35,118 nucleotides of DNA from the NCBI GenBank assembly GCA_030689665.1, contig JAUYFS010000007.1, forward strand, positions 1 through 35,118, written 5' to 3'. The position numbers were made by a program, and so were the translations under genes. Origin of the DNA: a bacterium (GTDB taxonomy: Bacteria > Patescibacteriota > Minisyncoccia > Minisyncoccales > JAUYFS01). Below, piece after piece: positions 7,406-14,107 of the stretch. Numbering within the stretch: the stretch's first letter is position 1; the number at the start of each line of letters is the position of its first letter. The notes under the pieces were generated by a model that had not been told where the DNA came from, ran no database searches, and saw only the letters and a program-made list of their open reading frames with translations.

Positions 7406-7539
7406 AGCAACAAGGTTTTTAGACACAGATAGTTAAATCTCCAGCGAGATTTAACTATCTACACTCTTGGCAACAAATCCTCGCTTTGCTTGGAATCATG
7501 CTTTGTTGCCTGCGAGAGTTGTCTGAAAACCTTGTTGCT
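7406..7539. other. Y-shaped inverted-repeat element 2 (three-way junction)
   Basis: A 20-bp closing stem (7406-7425 with 7520-7539) has one wobble. Arm 1 is a perfect 15-bp hairpin (7427-7441 with 7446-7460) with the loop CAGC. Arm 2 pairs ACTCTT (7463-7468) with GAGAGT (7514-7519) and GGCAACAAA (7469-7477) with TTTGTTGCC (7502-7510), with a TGC bulge and a 24-nt end loop. The joins are 1, 2 and 0 nt. It lies 15 nt from element 1 and ends two bases from the pth stop codon (7542-7544). The sequence is unrelated to element 1, yet size and architecture match. Confidence 0.8.
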
Positions 7540-7541
7540 TT

Positions 7542-8120
7542 CTATTTGTTAAATTGGGTCATTGCTGCTGCCAAACTATTTTCAAGAGCTGTTTCAATCG
7601 CTTTGACGGCATTGTTTATTCCTTTATTCACTAATTTCAATTTTTCTTGGTTTTGCGGTTTTAACAAAAAAGTTCCCATATCTTTTATAGAACTTTTGTT
7701 TTTAAAGGGGCAAGTGCCGATTCTAAACCTGGCAAAGTCATTTGATTTTAAAGTTTTCACTATGCTTTCAACTCCTTTATGCCCGGCAGATTTTTTATTT
7801 TGGGAAATTTTAATTTTTCCAGCCTGTAAATCAATCTCATCATGAACAACCCATAAATTTTCTTTTTTAGCCCCTGATTTTTTTATTAGAGACCTTATTG
7901 CTTCTCCGGAATTATTCATAAAAGTAAGCGGTTTTATCAAAGCCACATTTTTCTTGCCGATTTTACCCTTTGAGACAAGGTATTTTTTATCAAAGGACTC
8001 TTTAAATTCTCCAAATTGATTTTTTTTGCTTATTTTATCAATCACTTCAAAACCCGTGTTGTGCGGGCTTTTTTCATATTCTTTTTCCGGGTTTCCCAAG
8101 CCAATAATAAATATTTCCAT
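7542..8120 (-). CDS. pth: Peptidyl-tRNA hydrolase
   Basis: Cytoplasmic esterase that releases tRNA from dropped-off peptidyl-tRNA so that it can be reused. The family signature GLGNPEKEYEKSPHNTGFE is at the N-terminus. Catalytic residues can be placed by position against the E. coli enzyme: Asn10, His20, Asn69 in TFMNNSG, Asp94 in VVHDEIDL and His114 in SAGHKGVESI. The residue after this last His is Lys115 where E. coli has Asn114, a substrate-contact position. Length 192 is normal. It is the only minus-strand gene of the window. It faces gyrB tail to tail and lies back to back with the signal peptidase gene. A -10 TATAAT sits six bases before the ATG. Confidence 0.95.
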   Translation of the reverse strand: MEIFIIGLGNPEKEYEKSPHNTGFEVIDKISKKNQFGEFKESFDKKYLVSKGKIGKKNVALIKPLTFMNNSGEAIRSLIKKSGAKKENLWVVHDEIDLQAGKIKISQNKKSAGHKGVESIVKTLKSNDFARFRIGTCPFKNKSSIKDMGTFLLKPQNQEKLKLVNKGINNAVKAIETALENSLAAAMTQFNK

Positions 8121-8126
8121 TATTCA

Positions 8127-8135
8127 ATTATAACA
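8127..8135 (-). promoter_or_regulatory. Extended -10 promoter of pth, near-leaderless
   Basis: Read on the minus strand, TGTTATAAT covers 8135-8127: a perfect -10 hexamer with the TGn extension. Only six bases (8126-8121) separate it from the ATG at 8120, so transcription should start at or within a base or two of the start codon. No convincing -35 is present at the right distance. Confidence 0.6.
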
Positions 8136-8173
8136 AAATGTAAAACGCAAAGCGAAAAACATAAATCCTAAAG

Positions 8174-8300
8174 TAATTTTCAATTTTCAATTTCTAATTT
8201 TCATTAAATTTTCAATGAATTAATTTTCAAACAAATTAGCGTTTAGAAATTGAATATTTGATAATTTAGTAGAAATTAAAAATTAGAAATTAGAAATTTT
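8174..8300. repeat. AT-rich spacer with repeated ATTTTCA and TTAGAAATT motifs
   Basis: This spacer between pth and the signal peptidase gene is over 80% A+T. ATTTTCA recurs about five times in the left half and TTAGAAATT or TAGAAATT several times in the right half, in inverted relation; for example TTCAATTTCTAA (8186-8197) is the exact complement of 8243-8254. It looks like a decayed low-complexity intergenic repeat. No gene is visible. Confidence 0.4.
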
Positions 8301-8313
8301 TTACAGATTTAGT

Positions 8314-8342
8314 TTGTTTTTTAGTTTCTGTTTTGTTATAAT
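8314..8342 (+). promoter_or_regulatory. Signal peptidase gene promoter, extended -10
   Basis: TTGTTT (8314-8319), a 17-bp spacer and TATAAT (8337-8342) preceded by TG at the extended position. It lies inside the longer open frame that could start at TTG 8314, which argues for the ATG at 8371 as the true start. Confidence 0.65.
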
Positions 8343-8370
8343 CGTAGAAAATTCAAAATCTAAAACTAAA

Positions 8371-8922
8371 ATGATAACTAAGAAATTTATTATTGAAGCA
8401 ATTTTTCTCTTTTTACTGGCGCTAGTTGTTGTTTTGCCAATCAGGTTTTTTATCTTTCAACCCTTTTTTGTAAAATATTCTTCAATGGAACCAACCTACC
8501 ACAACGGCGACTATTTGATAGTTGATGAATTAACTTATAAATTCAGAGAACCAAAAAGAGAAGAAGTTGTTGTTTTCCATTATCCGCTTAATCCCAAAGA
8601 ATTGTTTATTAAAAGAATAATCGGGCTTCCCGGAGAAACGCTTTTTGTGAAAGACAACAAAATTTCAATTCGCTATGATTACGAAGACAAAGTTTTGGAA
8701 GAAAAATATCTGACGGAAGGAACGCTTACTCCTGGCAAGATAACAATTACTTTAAAACCTGACGAATATTTTGTTCTTGGAGACAACAGGGAACATTCAT
8801 CTGATTCCAGAATGTGGGGACCGATAAAAACCAACAGCATTATCGGCAGAGTTGTTCTTAGGCCAATTTCTTTGGTTGGACTGCAGAACTTTTTAAAACA
8901 AAGCACTTCTTCAAATAAATGA
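8371..8922 (+). CDS. lepB: Type I signal peptidase
   Basis: Membrane-anchored serine protease that removes signal peptides from proteins exported by Sec. One N-terminal membrane helix (about residues 6-29) is followed by the catalytic box YSSMEPT with nucleophile Ser38, and by FIKRIIGLPGE with the general base Lys81. The GDNREHSSDSR box is at about 140-150. The 183-residue length from the ATG at 8371 is typical for the small Gram-positive and CPR form. The in-frame TTG at 8314 is rejected because the promoter lies downstream of it. It should process the signal peptide of the surface protein at 20425-21702. Confidence 0.93.
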   Translation: MITKKFIIEAIFLFLLALVVVLPIRFFIFQPFFVKYSSMEPTYHNGDYLIVDELTYKFREPKREEVVVFHYPLNPKELFIKRIIGLPGETLFVKDNKISIRYDYEDKVLEEKYLTEGTLTPGKITITLKPDEYFVLGDNREHSSDSRMWGPIKTNSIIGRVVLRPISLVGLQNFLKQSTSSNK

Positions 8923-8929
8923 ATAACCC

Positions 8930-9060
8930 GCCTTCGCTCCGCCGAAGCTTGCAAGAGCGGAGGCGAGCTTCGCCAGAGCTACGGCGTGACGCAGTCCGTC
9001 CTTGGCTGGACAAAGTAAAATCCTTTGGCGGGGCAAGCCCGCTTTTGTTCTGAGGACTTC
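8930..9060. repeat. GC-rich REP-like intergenic repeat
   Basis: The 160-bp gap before hisS is strikingly GC-rich against its surroundings. It contains CTCCGC with GCGGAG, repeated CTTCGC/GCGAAG-type words, GTCC/GGAC near 8997-9010, and GCGGG (9028-9032) with CCCGC (9038-9042) followed by TTTT. This last hairpin can serve as terminator for the signal peptidase gene. The whole looks like a dispersed extragenic palindromic repeat. Confidence 0.5.
9028..9046 (+). terminator. Terminator of the signal peptidase gene
   Basis: GCGGG (9028-9032) pairs with CCCGC (9038-9042) around GCAAG, followed by TTTT. The stem is short but all G-C; it lies at the end of the GC-rich repeat. Confidence 0.4.
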
Positions 9061-9084
9061 GGCGAGGTAAAACAAATAAAAAAT

Positions 9085-10404
9085 ATGGAAAAAGAAGAGA
9101 AAAAAACTATTCCAATTCAATCATTGGCCGGAATGCACGACATTTTGCCCGAGGACCAATTTTATTACAGGAGATTTGAGAAAATATTTGAAAAATTGTG
9201 CAATTTGTATAATTTTAAAAGAATTGACACGCCAATTTTGGAAAGCGCAGACCTTTTTATCAAAGGCACGGGAGCCGCGACAGACATTGTTCAAAAAGAA
9301 ATGTATTCTTTCAGAACTAAAGGCAATGATTGGGTGGCGCTTAGGCCCGAGGGAACGCCGCCGGTTGTCAGGGCTTATTTAGAGCATGGAATGGTCAGCT
9401 GGCCTCAGCCAATAAAACTTTTTTACTACGGCCCATTTTTTCGCCACGAATCGCCTCAAGCCGGCAGATACAGGGAATTCAGGCAATTTGGAGCAGAGGT
9501 TTTGGGAGAATCCTGCCCGTCAGTTGATTCAGAGGTTATTGCCTTGCTTTTTAATATTATCAACAAATACGGAATTAAAAATTTAATAGTGGAAATTAAT
9601 TCTTTGGGATGCAAAAAATGCAATTCTAAATTTATAACCGCCTTGGTCAAATATTTGAGAAAATTTTCCAACAATCTGTGCCAAAACTGCAAAAGAAGAA
9701 TTATTTCCAATCCTTTTAGGGTCTTAGATTGCAAAGAAACAACTTGCAGGGAAATTATTGAAAACGCTCCGCAAATAATTGATTATCTTTGTCTGGAGTG
9801 CAAGGAACATTTTAAAGAGGTTTTAGAATTTTTGGATATTTTGGAAATTCCTTACACCCTAAATCCATATTTGGTTCGCGGTTTGGATTATTATTCCAAG
9901 ACAGTTTTTGAAATTTTCTCAGTAGATGAAAAAAACAAAGAAGAAAATGACGAAAACGAGCAAAATAAAAAAATAAGCTTGGCTGGCGGAGGAAGATTTG
10001 ATGATTTGATAAGGGTTTACAACAAAAGAAATTTGCCGGCTTGCGGCGGCGGCATCGGAGTGGAGCGGGTGATTGATAAATTGAAAGAAATGGGAATAAA
10101 ACCGGAGGAAGATGAATCTCAGGTTTTCTTGGTTCAAATCGGAGATTCTGCCAAAAAAATAAGCATGAAAATTCTGCAAGATGTGAGAGCGGCAAACATA
10201 AAGATTGAAGCCAGTTTAAATAAAGATAATCTGAGAGAACAACTTGGCAGGGCTGACAAGCTGAAAATTCCAATTGTCCTGATTTTGGGGCAAAAAGAAG
10301 CTGCGGAAGGAAAAATTTTGATTAGGGATATGGCTTCCGAGCAGCAGGATTTGGTCAGAATAAACGATTTGATTCAGGAATTAAAAAAAATTATCAAAAC
10401 CTAA
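9085..10404 (+). CDS. hisS: Histidine-tRNA ligase
   Basis: Class II synthetase that charges tRNA-His. The N-terminal catalytic core shows motif 1 (FEKLCNLYNFKRIDTPILE), motif 2 (FRHESPQAGRYREFRQFGAEVLG) and the histidine-specific LVRGLDYYSKTVFE. Motif 3 is AGGGRFDDL with GGGIGVERV. The C-terminal anticodon-binding domain covers roughly residues 345-439. The insertion domain carries eight cysteines (CKKC, CQNC, DCKETTC, CLEC) in pairs, suggesting bound zinc, as in some other bacterial HisRS. The ATG at 9085 is chosen; the upstream TTG at 9025 would add residues encoded by the GC-rich repeat. It opens a long run of co-directional genes; the HIT gene follows after one base. Confidence 0.95.
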   Translation: MEKEEKKTIPIQSLAGMHDILPEDQFYYRRFEKIFEKLCNLYNFKRIDTPILESADLFIKGTGAATDIVQKEMYSFRTKGNDWVALRPEGTPPVVRAYLEHGMVSWPQPIKLFYYGPFFRHESPQAGRYREFRQFGAEVLGESCPSVDSEVIALLFNIINKYGIKNLIVEINSLGCKKCNSKFITALVKYLRKFSNNLCQNCKRRIISNPFRVLDCKETTCREIIENAPQIIDYLCLECKEHFKEVLEFLDILEIPYTLNPYLVRGLDYYSKTVFEIFSVDEKNKEENDENEQNKKISLAGGGRFDDLIRVYNKRNLPACGGGIGVERVIDKLKEMGIKPEEDESQVFLVQIGDSAKKISMKILQDVRAANIKIEASLNKDNLREQLGRADKLKIPIVLILGQKEAAEGKILIRDMASEQQDLVRINDLIQELKKIIKT

Positions 10405-10405
10405 G

Positions 10406-10738
10406 ATGAAAAATTGCTTATTTTGCAAAATTATAAAAAAAGAAATACCAAGCGAAATCATATATGAAGATGACAAGATAATTTCTTTTAAAGATATACG
10501 GCCAAAAGCCAAAATTCATTTTTTGATAGTTCCCAAAGAACACATTGAATCGGTAAGCGATTTGGAAGAAAAAAACAAAGATTTGGCCGGGGAATTAATT
10601 TTAACAGCCAAAAAAATAGCTGAAAAACACAACTTGACTGGATACAAATTAATCTTTAATGTAGGAAGAAGGGGAGGGCAATTAATTGACCATATTCATT
10701 TGCATCTCGTTTCCAGGGATATAGAAGAATTACCCTAA
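10406..10738 (+). CDS. HIT-family nucleotide hydrolase
   Basis: Small histidine-triad protein of the HinT type, a cytoplasmic hydrolase of nucleoside phosphoramidates and related adenylated compounds. The triad HIHLHL lies near residues 96-101, and the N-terminal CLFCKIIKKEIPSEIIYED stretch with a CxxC pair is typical of the subfamily. Length 110 is normal. It sits one base behind hisS; a role in clearing aminoacyl-adenylate by-products would fit but is inference. Confidence 0.92.
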   Translation: MKNCLFCKIIKKEIPSEIIYEDDKIISFKDIRPKAKIHFLIVPKEHIESVSDLEEKNKDLAGELILTAKKIAEKHNLTGYKLIFNVGRRGGQLIDHIHLHLVSRDIEELP

Positions 10739-10754
10739 TAATTAATAAAATAAA

Positions 10755-10982
10755 ATGCCATTAACAGTAAGAAGAAAAGCCAAAGAATCTGTCCAGAGCC
10801 TGATTTTTCAATTTACCAAGGCGATTAGAGACAGCGGAATTTTATTTGGAATAAGGAAAAAAATGTTTAGGCACAGGCCGCTGAATAAAAGGGCAAGAAA
10901 AGAGAAAGCCCTGAGGAGTTTGGAGTTGAAGAAACAGCACGAAAGAGAAGAAAAACTGGGTTTGTCGGTAAAAAAATTTTAA
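10755..10982 (+). CDS. rpsU: 30S ribosomal protein S21
   Basis: Small basic protein of the 30S subunit, located near the 3' end of 16S rRNA. The family pattern is visible (a TVRRKAKESV N-terminus, then a long Arg/Lys-rich helix, RHRPLNKRARKEKALRSLE). At 75 residues it is slightly longer than E. coli S21. The start has no Shine-Dalgarno sequence, only AATAAAATAAA. The order rpsU-yqeY is a common bacterial pairing and supports both calls. Confidence 0.88.
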   Translation: MPLTVRRKAKESVQSLIFQFTKAIRDSGILFGIRKKMFRHRPLNKRARKEKALRSLELKKQHEREEKLGLSVKKF

Positions 10983-10991
10983 TATTTTTTT

Positions 10992-11480
10992 ATGCCTTTT
11001 TTTGACCAAATAAAAGAAGATTTAAATAAGGCGTTAAAAGGAAAAGATGCTTTAGCCCAAAGCGTTTTAAGGTTGTTGATAGCGGAAATTCAAAATAAGC
11101 GAAAAGAAAAAAGATATAAGGTTTTTAAAGAAGGAATGGATGAAAAAGAACTGGAAGAAAAAACCAAATTGGATGAAGAAGAAATTGGGACAATTATTTT
11201 TCAAGAGGCAAAAAAAAGAAAAGATTCAATAAGGGAATTTGAAAAGGGGCGCAGGGACGATTTGGTTCAAAAAGAAAAAGCGGAACTTTCATTTTTAGAA
11301 AATTATTTGCCGAAACAACTGACTGAGGACGAAATAAAAAAACAAGTTCAGGAATTTATAAAAGAAACCGGCGAGAAAGATTTTGGAAAAGTAATGTCTG
11401 CTTTGATGCTTAAAAATAAAGGACGCGTTGACGGAGCTTTGCTTAGCCAAGTTGTGCGTTCCGAGTTGTCGGGAAATTGA
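10992..11480 (+). CDS. yqeY: GatB/YqeY domain protein
   Basis: YqeY-family protein of 162 residues. It resembles the tail domain of the GatB amidotransferase subunit, which contacts tRNA, but has no catalytic domain of its own; its role remains unclear. Recognisable stretches are ALKGKDALAQSVLRLLIAEIQNK near the start, the acidic-basic helix with KKRKDSIREFEKGRRDDLV, then LENYLPKQLTEDEI, and GKVMSALMLKNKGRVDG near the end. It sits between rpsU and ybeY with ten-base gaps. Confidence 0.92.
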   Translation: MPFFDQIKEDLNKALKGKDALAQSVLRLLIAEIQNKRKEKRYKVFKEGMDEKELEEKTKLDEEEIGTIIFQEAKKRKDSIREFEKGRRDDLVQKEKAELSFLENYLPKQLTEDEIKKQVQEFIKETGEKDFGKVMSALMLKNKGRVDGALLSQVVRSELSGN

Positions 11481-11489
11481 TTTTAGAAT

Positions 11490-11933
11490 ATGGCTGATTT
11501 TTTAAATTTGGCAAAGATTAAGATTAAAAAAAATCTTTTTGAAAAAATAATAAAATTGGTTTTGGGAGCGGAGAAAAAGCAAGGACAAATTTCAGTTGTT
11601 TTGGTTGATTCGCAAGAAATCAAAAAAATAAACAAAAAATATCGCGGCAAAAACGAAATTACAGATGTGATTTCTTTTTCCAATAAAGACGTAAAAAACA
11701 AGTTTTTTTTGCCGGAAAAAGAAAAGGAATTGGGAGAAATATTTTTATGCCCCAAAGAGTTGAAAAAAATTGCGAGAGAAGCGGGAACAGATTTTAATTC
11801 GGAGTTAATAAAAAGTTTTATCCACGGAATTCTCCATTTATTGGGCTATGGCCATAAAAACAAAAAAGAATCGCTGAAAATGGAGAGAAAAGAGAAAAAA
11901 TATTTTCAAACTCTAACAGATAAAAGAAATTAA
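11490..11933 (+). CDS. ybeY: Endoribonuclease YbeY (16S rRNA maturation)
   Basis: Zinc-dependent endoribonuclease involved in maturation of the 16S rRNA 3' end and ribosome quality control. The metal motif HGILHLLGYGH gives His112, His116 and His122; the usual form is HGxLHLxGYDH, so the Asp before the last His is Gly121 here. The upstream RGKNEITDVISF segment also fits the family. Length 147 is normal. Placement behind rpsU and yqeY keeps it in a translation group. Confidence 0.93.
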   Translation: MADFLNLAKIKIKKNLFEKIIKLVLGAEKKQGQISVVLVDSQEIKKINKKYRGKNEITDVISFSNKDVKNKFFLPEKEKELGEIFLCPKELKKIAREAGTDFNSELIKSFIHGILHLLGYGHKNKKESLKMERKEKKYFQTLTDKRN

Positions 11934-11943
11934 TTTTTATAAA

Positions 11944-13152
11944 ATGAGCCACAATGAAATTACCACAGGATTGGATATAGGCACAGATTCCATTAAACTC
12001 TTGGGCGTTGTGAGAAGAAAAGATTCTGATTTATTGGAAGTCGTTGCCAAAGGAATGATTAAGTCGGACGGGATAAGAAAAGGCATTGTGGTGGAGCCGG
12101 AAAAGGTTACAAAAAAAATTCAGCAGCTTCTCAGCCAAATAAAAGAGGTAAATACTGAAGAAATTCAGGATGTTGCCATTAACATAAACGGCAAACACTT
12201 GTACACGGTTTTAAGCAAGGGCTTGGTTTCTGTCTCAAGGGCTGACCAAACTATTTCCCAAGATGATGTTGAAAGAGTGATACTAGCGGCTCAAACAGTG
12301 AGTTTGCCCAACAATTACGAGCTAATTGATTCCTCGGTAAAGGATTTTATCGTTGACGGTCAAAACGGAATAAAACAGCCAACTGGAATGCATGGAGTAA
12401 GATTAGAAGCAGAAGTTTTGAATTTTTGCGCTTTTTCCCCGTATGTAAGGAATCTAAAAGATTGTGTCGTGGAAGCAGGTTTGGGAATAAGCGATTTAGT
12501 TCCTTCGGCCATAGCGGCAAGCATAGCTGTTTTAACGCCCCAACAAAAAGAACTTGGGGTTTTATTAATTGATATTGGCGCCGCCACGACATCAATGGCG
12601 GTTTTTGAAGAAGGTTGTATTTTGCACTCGGCTGTTTTTCCGATTGGCTCCTCGCATATTACCAATGATATCGCCATCGGATTAAAAATTGACGTTGAGA
12701 TAGCGGAAAGAATAAAAAAAGAATTTGGAACTTGCTTTAAGAGAAAGGGGTATTCAGGAAATAAAAAAATAAAAATAATCAAAGACAAAGAAATAGTTTT
12801 TTTGCAAAAATCATTATTTGAAATAATTGAAGCAAGGGTTCTGGAAATTTTTGACATTGTCAATCAAGAGCTGAAAAAAATAGAAAGGCAGGGAAAATTG
12901 CCGGCAGGAGTTGTTTTAACCGGCGGCGGAACAAAAATCAAAGGCATAGACGACCTGGCAAGAAAAGAATTAAAATTGCCGGCGAAAATCGGGATTCCCA
13001 AAGGAATTTTGGGCTTAGAAGAAGATCCAACGATAGCAAGTTTAGCCGGTTTGGTTCTTTTGGGAATTGAGGCAAAGGACGAAGAAGGCGGCGATTCGGG
13101 AATAAATATCGTCAGCGGTTTGTCAAAAATATTCAAAATTTTCAATCCTTAA
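11944..13152 (+). CDS. ftsA: Cell division protein FtsA
   Basis: Actin-like ATPase that anchors FtsZ filaments to the membrane. The phosphate-1 motif is visible as GLDIGTDSIKLL at the N-terminus, an SHS2/1C-type domain covers about residues 85-165, the phosphate-2 region is LLIDIGAATTSMAVF near 205-219, and GVVLTGGGTKIKG is the adenosine motif. The last residues (GLSKIFKIFNP) form a short amphipathic helix suited to membrane binding. Length 402 is normal. ftsZ starts 11 bases downstream. Its normal partner peptide on FtsZ is missing (see ftsZ). Confidence 0.95.
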   Translation: MSHNEITTGLDIGTDSIKLLGVVRRKDSDLLEVVAKGMIKSDGIRKGIVVEPEKVTKKIQQLLSQIKEVNTEEIQDVAININGKHLYTVLSKGLVSVSRADQTISQDDVERVILAAQTVSLPNNYELIDSSVKDFIVDGQNGIKQPTGMHGVRLEAEVLNFCAFSPYVRNLKDCVVEAGLGISDLVPSAIAASIAVLTPQQKELGVLLIDIGAATTSMAVFEEGCILHSAVFPIGSSHITNDIAIGLKIDVEIAERIKKEFGTCFKRKGYSGNKKIKIIKDKEIVFLQKSLFEIIEARVLEIFDIVNQELKKIERQGKLPAGVVLTGGGTKIKGIDDLARKELKLPAKIGIPKGILGLEEDPTIASLAGLVLLGIEAKDEEGGDSGINIVSGLSKIFKIFNP

Positions 13153-13163
13153 TAAAACTTAAA

Positions 13164-14096
13164 ATGATTCGCAAAACAAAAATCAAAGTCATTGGCGTTG
13201 GGGGGTCGGGGGGCAATGCTTTAAATCGCATGAATAAAGCCAAAATAGGCAACATTGAACTGGTTGCTTTGAATACTGATTTTCAGGACTTAAAAAAAAT
13301 AAAAGCAGATTTTAAAATTCAAATCGGAGAAAAAACGACCCGCGGTTTGGGAACAGGAATGGATTCTTCGCTTGGCAGAAAAGCGGCTTTGGAATCAAAA
13401 GAAAAAATTGAAAAAGTTTTAGCCGGCAGCGATATGGTTTTTATAACTTGCGGAATGGGAGGAGGAACCGGTACCGGAGCTTCTCCAATAGTGGCGGAAT
13501 TAGCGAAAAAAGCCGGAATTTTAACCATTGGGATTGTGACAACCCCGTTTTCTTTTGAAGGAATACAAAGAGAAAGAAATGCCCAGCAGGGCATTTCCGA
13601 ACTAAAAAACAAGGTTGATAGTTTAGTTGTTATAAATAATGATAATTTATTGGCAATGATAGACAAACAAACATCTCTTTTGGAAGCTTTTTGGATTTGC
13701 GACGATGTTTTAAGGCAAGCGGTAAAAGGAATTTCCGAGCTCATCTCACAGAGGGGAATGGTTAATGTTGATTTTGCCGATGTAAAAACAATTTTGAAAA
13801 ATTCCGGCTGCGCTTTATTTGGCATTGGCAAGGCAAGGGGCGAAAACAGAGTGGCAGAGGCAGTGGCTAGGGCGATTTCTTCGCCGCTTACAGAAACAAG
13901 AATAGAAAAAGCAAGCGGGGTTTTATTTAATGTGGCAGGAAAAAATTTATCTTTGTTTGAAATCAAAGACATAGCCAATTTGATAAAGTCCAAAATTGAC
14001 AGCAGGGCAAAAATTATTTTTGGAGCAAAAGAAGACGGCAAAATCGTTGATGATTCCATTGAACTGACTCTTTTGGTTACTGGTTTTAACAATTAG
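13164..14096 (+). CDS. ftsZ: Cell division protein FtsZ, globular domain only
   Basis: Tubulin-like GTPase that forms the division ring. GVGGSGGNALNRM lies at 11-23, the tubulin signature GGGTGTG at 99-105, and the T7 synergy loop NVDFADV at 201-207 with both acidic residues, so GTP binding and polymerisation should work. The protein is only 310 residues and ends at LTLLVTGFNN, the last strand of the globular domain. The disordered linker and the conserved C-terminal peptide that bind FtsA, ZipA or SepF are absent. nrdD starts 11 bases later, leaving no room for a frameshifted tail. Confidence 0.95.
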   Translation: MIRKTKIKVIGVGGSGGNALNRMNKAKIGNIELVALNTDFQDLKKIKADFKIQIGEKTTRGLGTGMDSSLGRKAALESKEKIEKVLAGSDMVFITCGMGGGTGTGASPIVAELAKKAGILTIGIVTTPFSFEGIQRERNAQQGISELKNKVDSLVVINNDNLLAMIDKQTSLLEAFWICDDVLRQAVKGISELISQRGMVNVDFADVKTILKNSGCALFGIGKARGENRVAEAVARAISSPLTETRIEKASGVLFNVAGKNLSLFEIKDIANLIKSKIDSRAKIIFGAKEDGKIVDDSIELTLLVTGFNN

Positions 14097-14107
14097 TTTT
14101 ATTTTTT

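Noticed and set aside
7262-7539. Integron attC site, retron RNA or tRNA-like structure as identity of the Y-shaped elements
   Set aside because: GTTAAAG and CTTTAAC are oriented the wrong way round for attC core sites and no integrase is present; there is no reverse transcriptase nearby; there is no TTCGA-type T-loop or acceptor pattern.
7486-7845. 119-residue plus-strand frame opposite pth
   Set aside because: It is the antisense shadow of a clear peptidyl-tRNA hydrolase gene.
8314-8370. TTG start extending the signal peptidase by 19 residues
   Set aside because: The -35 and -10 boxes lie inside this extension, so transcription starts after it.
9025-9084. TTG start extending hisS by 20 residues
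   Set aside because: The extension is encoded by the GC-rich repeat and has no counterpart in HisRS; the ATG at 9085 gives the normal N-terminus.
13319-14092. 257-residue minus-strand frame
   Set aside because: It lies opposite ftsZ, whose motifs are unambiguous; its composition is that of a reversed coding strand.
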